Shown piece by piece: positions 1 to 7,258 of a stretch of DNA of 55,971 nucleotides. A model generated the notes under the pieces. The model saw only the letters and a list, made by a program, of their open reading frames with translations. It had not been told where the DNA came from and did not search any database. The stretch lies in the NCBI GenBank assembly GCA_902776545.1, contig CACYQO010000008.1, forward strand, positions 1 through 55,971, written 5' to 3'. This DNA is from an uncultured Prevotellaceae bacterium (GTDB lineage Bacteria; Bacteroidota; Bacteroidia; Bacteroidales; Bacteroidaceae). Position 1 is the stretch's first letter. The number at the start of each line of letters is the position of its first letter. The position numbers and the translations under genes are program-made.

Positions 1-1
1 T

Positions 2-100
2 GAAAATCTGGAAGAAGGAATCTCTCAAACCAAATCCGATGACGAAACGCCTGAACCTACTTACTGCATAAAAACGGGTACATCAAATTGGACAACCTAG
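2..100 (+). CDS. C-terminal tail of a gene cut by the window edge
   Basis: An open frame runs from the window edge to a TAG at 98-100 and encodes 32 residues, ending CIKTGTSNWTT. It is acidic at first (EEGISQTKSDDETPEP) and carries no motif I can assign. It is read as the end of a longer + strand gene because the frame is open from the first base and the next gene begins 44 bases later. The product is unknown. Confidence 0.45.
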   Translation, partial: ENLEEGISQTKSDDETPEPTYCIKTGTSNWTT

Positions 101-144
101 TTTGTGACTATATTCTTTGCGTAATCAATTTAAAACATAAGAAT

Positions 145-363
145 ATGACAACAACAATTCGCACCAGTTCAAAAAACTATTTCAACAAGATCCAGAAGTA
201 CATCACCAACAAAAGAGTCTTCTTCACCCCTTCCGTCGAAAACGGGGTTTATGCCCTCACCATCTTCGACCTCGACAGCTTTAGGGCTAATGTCCTCCTC
301 AATAAAATGACCAAGCACTTCCACCTCACCAAGCAGCAGGAGCCCCTGGCTCTCGCTGCTTAG
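145..363 (+). CDS. 72-aa protein of unknown function, paralogue A
   Basis: This encodes a basic 72-residue protein starting MTTTIRTSSKNYFNKIQ. It is a clear paralogue of the 73-residue protein at 6402-6623: both start M-T-[TS]-T-I-[RK]-T-S, share the pattern NG-[VL]-YA-[IL]-TI followed by LD, and end KQQEPLALAA. The ATG at 145 is chosen because it aligns with the start of the paralogue; an in-frame ATG at 88 would overlap the preceding gene. The last codons lie in a strong inverted repeat (331-361), so part of the C-terminal identity may reflect a terminator rather than the protein. There is no signal peptide, membrane segment or known domain. Function unknown. Confidence 0.7.
   Translation: MTTTIRTSSKNYFNKIQKYITNKRVFFTPSVENGVYALTIFDLDSFRANVLLNKMTKHFHLTKQQEPLALAA
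331..361 (+). terminator. terminator hairpin embedded in the end of the 72-aa gene
   Basis: AAGCAGCAGGAGCC (331-344) faces GGCTCTCGCTGCTT (348-361) across a 3-base loop, with 12 of 14 positions paired. A run of six T follows at 367-372. The same hairpin sits at the same place in the paralogue (6591-6621). Termination is inferred from the structure. Confidence 0.55.
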
Positions 364-381
364 CAGTTTTTTCGATTTATA

Positions 382-413
382 TATGTTCCATTCAAGAATA
401 ATGCGTATATTTG
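382..413 (+). promoter_or_regulatory. Bacteroidetes-type promoter ahead of structured element copy 1
   Basis: The -7 element TATATTTG is at 406-413, and a weaker -33 element (TATG) lies 20 bases upstream. Transcription would begin near 418-421, just before the structured element at 444. A closely similar promoter follows the paralogous small gene (6643-6674). Confidence 0.6.
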
Positions 414-443
414 CACACGATAATGATTGTGAACAAGGAAACA

Positions 444-533
444 AGAACTAGTTGTGGATAGCTTCTCTTGAAGCCGGAGACTGGCAGGCATCCTTCTAAT
501 CCTGTAGTAGAAAGGTCTTGGGATGCCGTTTTT
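444..533 (+). ncRNA. putative structured RNA / terminator element, copy 1
   Basis: An 84-base segment (444-527) aligns without gaps to 6183-6266 with only six differences, five of them C/T transitions. It can fold into GCTTC-TCTT-GAAGC (461-474), then a terminal stem GGCATCC (487-493) with GGATGCC (521-527), followed by five T. In the other copy the stem reads GGTATCC, which keeps the pairing through a G-U pair, and the first hairpin loop changes while its stem does not. It is not in any conserved reading frame. It could be a short stable RNA made from the promoter at 382-413, a leader, or simply a terminator. I do not recognise a named RNA family. Confidence 0.45.
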
Positions 534-563
534 GGTTAATGAAGACAAAAACTTGGCTCGTAA

Positions 564-595
564 TTTGAATTTTTTGTTGAATATTACGATATTGA
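564..595 (+). promoter_or_regulatory. shared-box promoter 1
   Basis: TTTG (564-567), 20 bases, then GATATTGA (588-595). The -33 region is part of a box, CTCGTAATTTGAATTTTT, that recurs with small changes at 5264 and 6306 and in weaker form at 4698 and 9164. Transcription would start near 598-600, almost on top of the ATG at 601. Confidence 0.55.
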
Positions 596-600
596 AGCGA

Positions 601-2220
601 ATGATGAATTTCAACGAATATTGGAAAGAAAAGGCAGCTAAGCGCCGGAAGTCGTGGGCGAGCAAAGCCCAACGTTTTGCCCAAAAGCACATGCAGCAGG
701 AGGCAATTCGAAGCGAGATTGTCTATGGCCATATGAAAAGAGAAGAGGTGCGCAGCCTTCGTGATAAGCATCGGACTGTTCAGAATCCCATAGCTCGATG
801 GGATACTATTATGAACTTCTCCTTTTCAGAACAGGGACTTCGTGAGGCCATGCAAGCAGAGGGTGCCGATGTCAGTTCTTTAACGATGACGATAAGCAAG
901 AAGAATATAGTAGGTCAGCAACCACATGAAATAGCATACGTAGACATGCTTGACGTTGCTGGCAATCGTCGTGATTTATATGATAAATACACCGATTTGG
1001 AAACCTGCACCATCAATTACCGAGAAGTAACGATGGTTATCTACCGCTATACTTATCTGCAACAGCCTTTTGCCCTGTATGAGCTTGTGCCTTGCAAGCA
1101 ACTGCCTATCTCTGATTTGAGATTGGAGGAGACAAGTTTCAACACCTTGAACATTGCAACTTTTCTGATGGAAATGGCTGCTGAGTACGAGTTGCGGCAA
1201 GAGGAACTGAACTACCACGCGAAGAAGCTGAGACTTCGCATAATGGAGGCTGCAACGACAGACAGTATTGAGTTTGAACTGTGGGATGACAAAAAGTTGC
1301 AAAAGAAGATTCAAGAATACATCGGAAAGGATTATCAAATAGTCAAAATCTTGGAACTAGTACTTCGGCCTTGGAAGTCGGCTATCAAGAAATATATCGA
1401 TGCTGCAACAGAGCGGACACTGAAAGAACAAGTGCAGACTTTTAAACAGTTCGATAAGTATCATGGAGATACATTTGCGGAAAAGGTGTTTACCCCCTAT
1501 CTAAATAGTATTGGGCTGCAAGATTTGGAAATTGAAGTGTCTGAGGACAAGTTGAATATAACCATTAAGTCCGAGGGATTCCAGTGCTCCATCATCAAAT
1601 CTTATGAAGGTTTACGTTTTTGTCCCTACAGTCTTTATGAAAATGGTCTGATTGATTTATCTCCTCATACGCCTCTAAGTGCTATTGCTGAGTATTTGAA
1701 AATGATGCCAAGTCTCAGCCAAAAGATGGAAGAGACACTCATTTCAGCCATACAAATTTATGATCAGCAAATGATGCAGAACCCTGAGTATCGGCATTTT
1801 GTTGAAACCGTAGAGCCTCTTGCCGTTCAAAACGCAGATAAGCCTATAGGTAAATTGATGAAATACTTGCGCTGGGATGCCGGAAGATTATATACAACCC
1901 ATTTTTCTCCCTCTACAATTAAAATAAAAAGCGACACTGCTTTCAGTTATGAAGAGAAAGAATCAAAGAAGATGGTGCTTTCAAATGGTCAGTACACACT
2001 CGTAAATGACGAATACAAAGAGAGATGGGTTGACGCAGAATGTCGCCAGTTATTTCTTTTCGACCCTGTAACAACAGACGTGGAGGCTTGGATTGCTGCC
2101 AACCGATCTGGAATAGGCACTCCAAGATACAAATGGAAGGTTGGAGAATTTATTTGCTCATTCATCTCCAGATACTCTAATCCTTTCATATCTTTCGATT
2201 TCGTGGATCAAAAACTATAA
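601..2220 (+). CDS. 539-aa protein of unknown function, first gene of the MoxR/vWA set
   Basis: This is a mostly hydrophilic cytosolic-looking protein beginning MMNFNEYWKEKAAKRRKSW, with no signal peptide, membrane span or motif that I recognise. An in-frame ATG at 523 exists but lies inside the duplicated structured element and upstream of the predicted promoter, so 601 (or 604) is preferred; the transcript would then be nearly leaderless. The stop is 5 bases before the MoxR-like ATPase, so the two are probably co-transcribed and may work together. In conflict systems that pair MoxR and vWA proteins a third, variable protein is common, and this gene sits in that position. Its function is not determined. 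Confidence 0.75.
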   Translation: MMNFNEYWKEKAAKRRKSWASKAQRFAQKHMQQEAIRSEIVYGHMKREEVRSLRDKHRTVQNPIARWDTIMNFSFSEQGLREAMQAEGADVSSLTMTISKKNIVGQQPHEIAYVDMLDVAGNRRDLYDKYTDLETCTINYREVTMVIYRYTYLQQPFALYELVPCKQLPISDLRLEETSFNTLNIATFLMEMAAEYELRQEELNYHAKKLRLRIMEAATTDSIEFELWDDKKLQKKIQEYIGKDYQIVKILELVLRPWKSAIKKYIDAATERTLKEQVQTFKQFDKYHGDTFAEKVFTPYLNSIGLQDLEIEVSEDKLNITIKSEGFQCSIIKSYEGLRFCPYSLYENGLIDLSPHTPLSAIAEYLKMMPSLSQKMEETLISAIQIYDQQMMQNPEYRHFVETVEPLAVQNADKPIGKLMKYLRWDAGRLYTTHFSPSTIKIKSDTAFSYEEKESKKMVLSNGQYTLVNDEYKERWVDAECRQLFLFDPVTTDVEAWIAANRSGIGTPRYKWKVGEFICSFISRYSNPFISFDFVDQKL

Positions 2221-2225
2221 TCAAT

Positions 2226-3290
2226 ATGGCAATAGCAATTAACAGCAAAGAACTGCTGACACTTTTGGAGGCGACACCCTCGTGGCAGAACATCATGTTG
2301 ACAGGCCGGCACGGTATCGGCAAGTCGCAGATTCTGACCAAGTATTTCGAATCTGTTGGGATGACGGTAAAGACTTTGTTCCTCGGACAGATGAGTGATC
2401 CAGGCGACCTGTTAGGTCTGCCCAACAAGGATGAGGCAACAGGTAAGACCACCTTTATGCCGCCTTATTGGTTCCCTATGGATGGTAAGCCCATCGTGCT
2501 CTTCTTGGACGAGTTGAATCGTGCCCGTCCTGAAATCCTACAGACAGTGATGGACCTGGTGCTGAACCGCAAGCTGGCAGGTCGGCCCTTGCCAGAAGGC
2601 AGTCGTATCATCTCGGCCTGTAACGATGGCGATGAATATCAGTTGACGGATCTCGACCCTGCGTTGGTATCACGCTTCAATGTCTATACCTTCCGTCCTT
2701 CGGCAGAGGAGTGGTTGCTGTGGGCAGAACGTGAGGGACTGGATGAGCGTGTCATCAGTTTCATCAGTACTAATCCAGAGATGCTCGACCGTAGTGCCGA
2801 CACTAAAGAAGAGCAGGGACTGGAGAAAGATCCAGACCGTCGTGCTTGGGAGAAGGTGGCGCGATTGTTGGAGAATGTGCCAAATCCGATGCCTGTGCAT
2901 CAGAAGGTTGTTGCAGGTATCGTCGGCATACAGGCAGCAGCGCAGTTGTTCCTCTCATTCCGTAAGGAGGATCTTACCCCCATCGATCTGTTGACGGACT
3001 TCAAGAAGGCCAAGAAGCAACTCGATAAGTATGAACTGCATCAGCTCTCGCTGCTCAACGATGCACTGGCCCGTTTCTTCGAGACCGACAAGGCCAACAC
3101 GCTGGAGCGTGAGAAGGTACGCGAAAACCTGAAAGCATATCATGACTATTTGCTCAAGACCAATCGTGAAGCCTACGTCCACTTCGTGTCGCTCATCGAC
3201 GGTACAGGTTACAAGCAGATGTTGCTCCTGATTAATAAGGAGATGCCTGAGACCTATAAGCAAATCGTGGAATTCATCCAGACATTATGA
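2226..3290 (+). CDS. MoxR-like AAA+ ATPase
   Basis: A 354-residue ATPase of the MoxR/AAA_5 type. Walker A is GRHGIGKS (residues 27-34), Walker B is IVLFLDELN (about 89-97), followed by the usual RARPEILQTVMDLV helix, a sensor-1 Asn in SACNDG, and a sensor-2-region Arg (ALVSRFN). MoxR ATPases typically act as chaperone-like partners of vWA proteins, loading metal or remodelling a client. The gene overlaps the downstream vWA gene by 4 bases (ATGA), which supports translational coupling. The client is not known; the upstream 539-aa protein is a candidate by position only. Confidence 0.9.
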   Translation: MAIAINSKELLTLLEATPSWQNIMLTGRHGIGKSQILTKYFESVGMTVKTLFLGQMSDPGDLLGLPNKDEATGKTTFMPPYWFPMDGKPIVLFLDELNRARPEILQTVMDLVLNRKLAGRPLPEGSRIISACNDGDEYQLTDLDPALVSRFNVYTFRPSAEEWLLWAEREGLDERVISFISTNPEMLDRSADTKEEQGLEKDPDRRAWEKVARLLENVPNPMPVHQKVVAGIVGIQAAAQLFLSFRKEDLTPIDLLTDFKKAKKQLDKYELHQLSLLNDALARFFETDKANTLEREKVRENLKAYHDYLLKTNREAYVHFVSLIDGTGYKQMLLLINKEMPETYKQIVEFIQTL

Positions 3291-4684
3291 CAGCCCGAGA
3301 GCGCATACAACAGGAAGCAGAACAATGGTTCCTGACAGAGCCAGTGTTCTTTGCCGTCTATTGCAGTCATCGCCTGACGATGAATGCCAATATGCTGTGT
3401 CCGCTGCGAACGGGAAAAGGCCGCATTGAATACAATCCAACTGTCATCGATGCCATTCTGGACAATCAATTGAAGGACTTGCTGAAGGTGGAGATGATTC
3501 GCATTCTGCTTCAGCATCCCTATGCCCGTCAGCCGCTGGGGTGCAAGCCCATGATGCTTCAAACTGCCAGCGATATGGTCATCTCGCCTGCCTATAAGTT
3601 CTCGTGGGTTGATCTTGCAAAGCCTGAAGATTATGATTTACCCAAAGGCCAGTATTACGAATGGTATGCCAATAGGTTGAACGAGATGGCCATACATCAT
3701 GATGGAGATGCACCTAGCGAAGGTAATTCCGACACCAATGAGCAACAGGGTGAAGACATCTCTGCACCATCAGGTGGACAAAATGACCAATCGCAGGATT
3801 TGCAACCGGTGTCGCAAGATCAAGTCCAAATCCAAGTCCAAGGACAAGGTCTTGGACAAGAACAAGGCCAGGAACAAAGCGCAGATCAGGAGCAAAGTCA
3901 AGGTCAGGGTCAAGGACAAGAACAAGGCAAAGATCAGGAACAAGGTCAAGAATCTCAAGGGAATGACGATTCTGCTCTCTCCCTACAAGTGAGGGCGGAA
4001 GGGGAGTCCGATTTCTATACTGCCCTCTGGGAAGAAGACCAATTTGAGGCTCGCCAGATTACAGACCTCGTTCTGAGTACGACACAATGGGGAAGCTTGC
4101 CTGGCAGCATGGTGGAACTCATCAAAAAAGCAGCAGAGGGGAAAATAGACTATCGTAATGTGCTGCGGATGTTCCGCTCCAGCATCCTCTCGCAGAAACG
4201 CCGTCTGACTCGCATGCGTCCCAGTCGTCGATTTGGTTTTGAACAGATGGGCAGTCACTATGATTTCACCACCCGTCTGCTCATCGCCATTGATACAAGT
4301 GGCTCCGTCGGTTCAGAAGAACTGGGTCGCTACTTCCGCATCATCACTACCTTCTTTAAATATGGTATTCAGGAAATCGATGTGCTGATGTTCGACCATG
4401 AAGTTCAAGGCGAACCCATCACTTTCACTGAAGCCAAGAAAAAGAAACAGGAGTTCAAAGTTCATGGACGTGGAGGCACCAATTTCCAGGCCCCCGTCAA
4501 TTATGTGAAGGAACATCCAAATTATGATGGTCTCATCATCATCACCGATGGCTTTGCTCCAACTCCAGATGTGCCACCATTTCTGCGTGCCAAACTCCTT
4601 TGGGTCATTGACAACGAACCTTCCTACAAGCAAAACTACGAATCCCTGCGTAAGACAGGCCGCGTCTGTCTGATGCAGTTATAA
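3287..4684 (+). CDS. vWA-domain protein with degenerate metallopeptidase-like N-terminus (DUF2201 type)
   Basis: 465 residues in three parts. Residues 1-115 resemble the DUF2201 putative metallopeptidase domain, but where HExxH is expected the sequence reads KVEMIRILLQHPY, so the first catalytic His is absent. Residues about 160-225 are a low-complexity linker of Gln, Gly, Glu, Asp and Lys. The C-terminal part is a vWA-like domain with the MIDAS motif DTSGS near residue 336 and TDG near the end. It overlaps the MoxR gene by 4 bases and is its expected partner. In related pairs the ATPase works on the metal-binding vWA domain. The linker is encoded by imperfect CAAGGTCAAGG-like repeats. Confidence 0.88.
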   Translation: MTARERIQQEAEQWFLTEPVFFAVYCSHRLTMNANMLCPLRTGKGRIEYNPTVIDAILDNQLKDLLKVEMIRILLQHPYARQPLGCKPMMLQTASDMVISPAYKFSWVDLAKPEDYDLPKGQYYEWYANRLNEMAIHHDGDAPSEGNSDTNEQQGEDISAPSGGQNDQSQDLQPVSQDQVQIQVQGQGLGQEQGQEQSADQEQSQGQGQGQEQGKDQEQGQESQGNDDSALSLQVRAEGESDFYTALWEEDQFEARQITDLVLSTTQWGSLPGSMVELIKKAAEGKIDYRNVLRMFRSSILSQKRRLTRMRPSRRFGFEQMGSHYDFTTRLLIAIDTSGSVGSEELGRYFRIITTFFKYGIQEIDVLMFDHEVQGEPITFTEAKKKKQEFKVHGRGGTNFQAPVNYVKEHPNYDGLIIITDGFAPTPDVPPFLRAKLLWVIDNEPSYKQNYESLRKTGRVCLMQL

Positions 4685-4697
4685 AAATCATTTAATC

Positions 4698-4729
4698 TTT
4701 GAATTTTTGACGAGAAATAACTATATTAG
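4698..4729 (+). promoter_or_regulatory. shared-box promoter 2
   Basis: TTTG (4698-4701), a spacer of 20 bases, and TATATTAG (4722-4729), ahead of the gene at 4755. The TTTGAATTTTT core matches the other island promoters; the upstream CTCGTAA part is not conserved here. Confidence 0.55.
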
Positions 4730-4754
4730 TAACAAACATCAAATCATTGTAATT

Positions 4755-5234
4755 ATGGCTAACATCTGCACTACCAATTATGTGATCGAGGGTAAGAAAG
4801 AAGAACTCGATGCACTGTATCAGAAGATGAAGGAACTCCAGGAAAGCGGAGCATCAGTAGAGTACGCAACAGGTTTAGGCCTGCTAGTTTCTGCATTAGG
4901 TAAGAAGCCTGAAGAGTTGGAGTGCCGAGGTGGATGGACAGGACTCGTTCGCGAGGGTGATACCATTCGCATGACCTTCGAAACGGCTTGGACTCCCTGC
5001 TATGAAGTCACGAACCTGCTGAAAGCTGTTTATCCTTCGATTCGTATCTTCTACAAATCAGAAGAACCTGGCAACGAAGTTTACCAGAAGAACGATGCCG
5101 AGGGCAAGTACTTCCCTGAGGCAGAAGCCAATGGTCATCCTTTCGATCTGATGACAGAGGAAAGCGAACAAGAGCAAATCCGCCTCATCCGTGCTATTCA
5201 GGAAGGAAAGATCAGGTTAATTCCTGTTAAGTAG
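4755..5234 (+). CDS. YubB/Api92-like (DUF1281-type) ferredoxin-fold protein
   Basis: A 159-residue protein starting MANICTTNYVIEGKKEELDALYQ. This opening (M-[AS]-N-x-C-x-x-N-Y-x-x-x-G) and a following Trp-rich strand pattern (RGGWTGLVREGDTIRMTFETAWTP) are typical of the Api92/YubB ferredoxin-like family, which is common on plasmids, phages and integrated elements and has no settled function. The ATG at 4755 is chosen because it gives the canonical start and follows the promoter; an upstream TTG in frame is inside the promoter. It has its own promoter and a downstream promoter follows, so it may be a single-gene unit. Confidence 0.75.
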   Translation: MANICTTNYVIEGKKEELDALYQKMKELQESGASVEYATGLGLLVSALGKKPEELECRGGWTGLVREGDTIRMTFETAWTPCYEVTNLLKAVYPSIRIFYKSEEPGNEVYQKNDAEGKYFPEAEANGHPFDLMTEESEQEQIRLIRAIQEGKIRLIPVK

Positions 5235-5263
5235 CCCGCCTCGAAAAAAAACATGGCTCGTAA

Positions 5264-5295
5264 ATTGAATTTTTCTTTCCGTCTGTCTATATTGA
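5264..5295 (+). promoter_or_regulatory. shared-box promoter 3
   Basis: ATTG (5264-5267), 20 bases, TATATTGA (5288-5295), with the box CTCGTAAATTGAATTTTT at 5258-5275, one base different from copies 1 and nearly so from copy 4. It drives the sigma-like gene at 5324. Confidence 0.6.
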
Positions 5296-5323
5296 GAACA
5301 TAACAAACAAAAAGTAAATAATT

Positions 5324-6172
5324 ATGGACAACAAAGAATTAGACAAGTATTTAACTGAGATTGGTAAGACACCATTGCTCAGTATCGAAGAGGAAATTGA
5401 GTTGTCAAAGGCTATACAGCAGAAGGGTGCAGACTGCGACGAGCTGAAGAAGCTGATAAAGTACAACGAACGGTTCGTTGTGAGTGTTGCCATACAGTAT
5501 CAGAACAAAGGTCTTTCGCTGGAAGAGTTACTCAAAGCTGGTCGCGAAGGTCTGGCGAAAGCCGCCTTGAAATATGATGCTAGTCGTGGTTTTAGTTTTA
5601 TTGCTTTTGCCGTGTGGTGGATTCGTAGAGAGATTCTTATTGCCATTGGGAGTCCTGATGTCGATGTCACCAATCCCATTCAAAACCCTGCAATTCTTCA
5701 AGAACTCTGTAATAATGGGAGTAAGAGTGCTGCTTTGAAACTTGGTCAGATGTATGATAAAGGTGACGAGAAGAACGGTATCTTCCGACATCCGCTGAAA
5801 GCCAGAGAATATTTCAAACTGGCTGGCAAGAAATACAAATATGAGCCAGAAGAGGAAGATCCGCACGAAGCAGACTATTTCCTGAAAGGCTCTGCTCAGG
5901 AACTTGCAGCTGTAAAGGCCCTCGTTGACGAGTTGACTCAGAAATATGGAGATGCCTGTAATGAGTTTGGTCTCTATATTCCAATGAACATCCTGATGAA
6001 GACGCTCGTTGGCTCACGTTACTATGACGGCAATCTGCTCTCGATGAACACTGACGATCCTGAGTGTATCGTCCTCCATGCCGAAGCTAACACGATGGAG
6101 CCTTTGCTTTATGCGCTACGCCAGGCATTCCCCAATCTCCAAATAGAGATGAAAGAAACCAAATTGCGTTAG
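5324..6172 (+). CDS. sigma-70 region 1.2-2 domain fused to Sel1-like and unknown C-terminal part
   Basis: 282 residues. Residues 1-108 look like regions 1.2 to 2.4 of a primary (RpoD-like) sigma factor: LSIEEEIELSKAIQQKG, ERFVVSVAIQYQNKGLSLEEL, GLAKAALKYDASRGFSF and WWIRREIL (WWIR at 98-101). Regions 3 and 4, which contact the extended -10 and the -35, are missing. Residues about 128-165 look like one Sel1-type repeat (AALKLGQMYDKGD then KAREYFKLAGK). The last ~70 residues (CIVLHAEANTMEPLLYALRQ and on) faintly resemble the C-terminal strands of the YubB-like protein next door. I infer an RNA-polymerase-binding regulator rather than a normal sigma factor. A 106-aa relative lies at 8793-9113. 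Confidence 0.75.
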   Translation: MDNKELDKYLTEIGKTPLLSIEEEIELSKAIQQKGADCDELKKLIKYNERFVVSVAIQYQNKGLSLEELLKAGREGLAKAALKYDASRGFSFIAFAVWWIRREILIAIGSPDVDVTNPIQNPAILQELCNNGSKSAALKLGQMYDKGDEKNGIFRHPLKAREYFKLAGKKYKYEPEEEDPHEADYFLKGSAQELAAVKALVDELTQKYGDACNEFGLYIPMNILMKTLVGSRYYDGNLLSMNTDDPECIVLHAEANTMEPLLYALRQAFPNLQIEMKETKLR

Positions 6173-6182
6173 TAATGCTATC

Positions 6183-6276
6183 AGAACCAGTCGTGGATAG
6201 CTTCTCTCGAAGCCGGAGACTGGCAGGTATCCTTCTAACCCTGTAGTATAAAGGTCTTGGGATGCCGCTATTTTTT
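6183..6276 (+). ncRNA. putative structured RNA / terminator element, copy 2
   Basis: The gap-free copy of 444-533: hairpin GCTTC-TCTC-GAAGC (6200-6213), terminal stem GGTATCC (6226-6232) with GGATGCC (6260-6266), then six T (6271-6276). Here it begins 11 bases after the sigma-like gene and has no promoter of its own, so it may act as that gene's terminator or be processed from its transcript. Confidence 0.45.
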
Positions 6277-6305
6277 GTTAAAGAAGAAAAAAACTTGGTT
6301 CGTAA

Positions 6306-6337
6306 TTTGAATTTTTTGTTGGATGTTACGATATTGG
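6306..6337 (+). promoter_or_regulatory. shared-box promoter 4
   Basis: TTTG (6306-6309), a 20-base spacer, GATATTGG (6330-6337), with the box TTCGTAATTTGAATTTTT at 6300-6317. The similarity to promoter 1 continues from the structured element through the -7 region, so element and promoter were duplicated as one unit of about 150 bp. Confidence 0.55.
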
Positions 6338-6401
6338 GAATAGCAAGGGGGAAATAGGTTTTATCCCAAATAAAATATTTAACATCTTAAAATTCACAAT
6401 T

Positions 6402-6623
6402 ATGACATCAACAATTAAGACATCTAACGAAAAGTTGTTTAAAAGGATCAGGAGTTACCTCAGACGTCAAGAGGCCTTTTGCGTCTCGACATGCCAAAAT
6501 GGTCTTTATGCCATCACCATCTACCATCTCGACGACCTCGAGTTATACTATCAGGTATGGCGGACGATCAGACATTTCCACCTCTCACCCAAGCAGCAGG
6601 AGCCTCTGGCTCTCGCTGCTTAA
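6402..6623 (+). CDS. 73-aa protein of unknown function, paralogue B
   Basis: This is a basic 73-residue protein starting MTSTIKTSNEKLFKRIRSYL and ending KQQEPLALAA, the paralogue of 145-363. Shared positions include F/Y-N/L-K-x-I, the NG-[VL]-YA-I-TI-x-x-LD block and FHL near the end. It has its own upstream promoter with a leader of about 60 bases and an embedded terminator, and so looks like an independent transcription unit. No domain, signal peptide or membrane span is seen. A regulatory or toxin/antitoxin-like role is possible but nothing in the sequence decides it. Confidence 0.7.
   Translation: MTSTIKTSNEKLFKRIRSYLRRQEAFCVSTCQNGLYAITIYHLDDLELYYQVWRTIRHFHLSPKQQEPLALAA
6591..6621 (+). 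terminator. terminator hairpin embedded in the end of the 73-aa gene
   Basis: AAGCAGCAGGAGCC (6591-6604) pairs with GGCTCTCGCTGCTT (6608-6621) over a 3-base loop; T-rich sequence follows from 6628. Nearly identical to 331-361. Confidence 0.55.
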
Positions 6624-6642
6624 GCAGTTTTTCCGGTTTTTA

Positions 6643-6674
6643 TTTGTTCCATTCAAAAATAAAGCGTATATTTG
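6643..6674 (+). promoter_or_regulatory. consensus promoter for the leucine-rich-repeat gene
   Basis: TTTG (6643-6646), exactly 20 bases, TATATTTG (6667-6674): a full match to the Bacteroidetes sigma-ABfr consensus. It closely resembles 382-413, so the small gene, its terminator and the following promoter form a duplicated module. Confidence 0.8.
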
Positions 6675-6702
6675 CACCTGATAAGAAACTAAAGACCTCG
6701 CG

Positions 6703-7173
6703 ATGGATAGGGAATCGTTAAATTATATGGCGTACAGATTAAGAATAACTAAGGATAGTAAATTGCTGAAAACAAAGTTAACTAACGGTGAAGAAGTTGA
6801 AGGTTGGTATAATGGGGACTCTATTTCGTATAATCTATATAAAGGTAATAAAGAATTGGAAATAATAGAAATTCCCAATGGTATTACACGAATATGTAGT
6901 GGAGCCTTCGAAGATTGTACGGCATTGACCACTGTTACTATTCCATCTTCTGTGAAGAATATAGAGTGGAATGCCTTTGCTGGCTGTAAGGCTTTGCAAA
7001 TGATTGTTATCTTAGGAGCTTTGGAGGATGTTGACTGTTGGTACGATAGAAGAGGTGTTGCTAAGTCGATACTGTCGAATCCATCGCCAGATGAACTTGT
7101 CTATAATCTGAAAAAAGGTTATAGTATGGATCTCCATTTTAAAGGTGATTATAGGGATGACCATTGGGATTAA
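6703..7173 (+). CDS. short BspA-type leucine-rich-repeat (LRR_5) protein
   Basis: 156 residues with no signal peptide. The middle part carries LRR_5/BspA-like repeats: ELEIIEIPNGITRICSGAF, then CTALTTVTIPSSVKNIEWNAF, then CKALQMIVI. This family forms solenoids used for binding and is common as long surface proteins in Bacteroidales; here only two or three repeats exist and the protein should be cytosolic. The start could be 6703 or 6727. It follows a strong promoter and stands alone. Its partner is unknown; the position beside a nuclease gene suggests, but does not show, a role in the island. Confidence 0.75.
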   Translation: MDRESLNYMAYRLRITKDSKLLKTKLTNGEEVEGWYNGDSISYNLYKGNKELEIIEIPNGITRICSGAFEDCTALTTVTIPSSVKNIEWNAFAGCKALQMIVILGALEDVDCWYDRRGVAKSILSNPSPDELVYNLKKGYSMDLHFKGDYRDDHWD

Positions 7174-7258
7174 GATTAGAATAGTCTTACTTCCAAAGTT
7201 TCGGAGAATTGAAAGAATTAATAAGATATGTTACAAATATAAGCCAAAATGACTATTT

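Noticed and set aside
444-533. tRNA or tmRNA gene
   Set aside because: No cloverleaf, no T-loop GTTCRA or CCA end; hairpins end in T runs instead.
523-600. ATG at 523 as start of the 539-aa gene
   Set aside because: The codons 523-600 overlap the end of the duplicated structured element and the promoter, and the sequence is conserved there as DNA, not protein.
3770-3992. Separate genes in the Gln/Gly linker of the vWA protein (both strands)
   Set aside because: Low-complexity repeats keep several frames open by chance.
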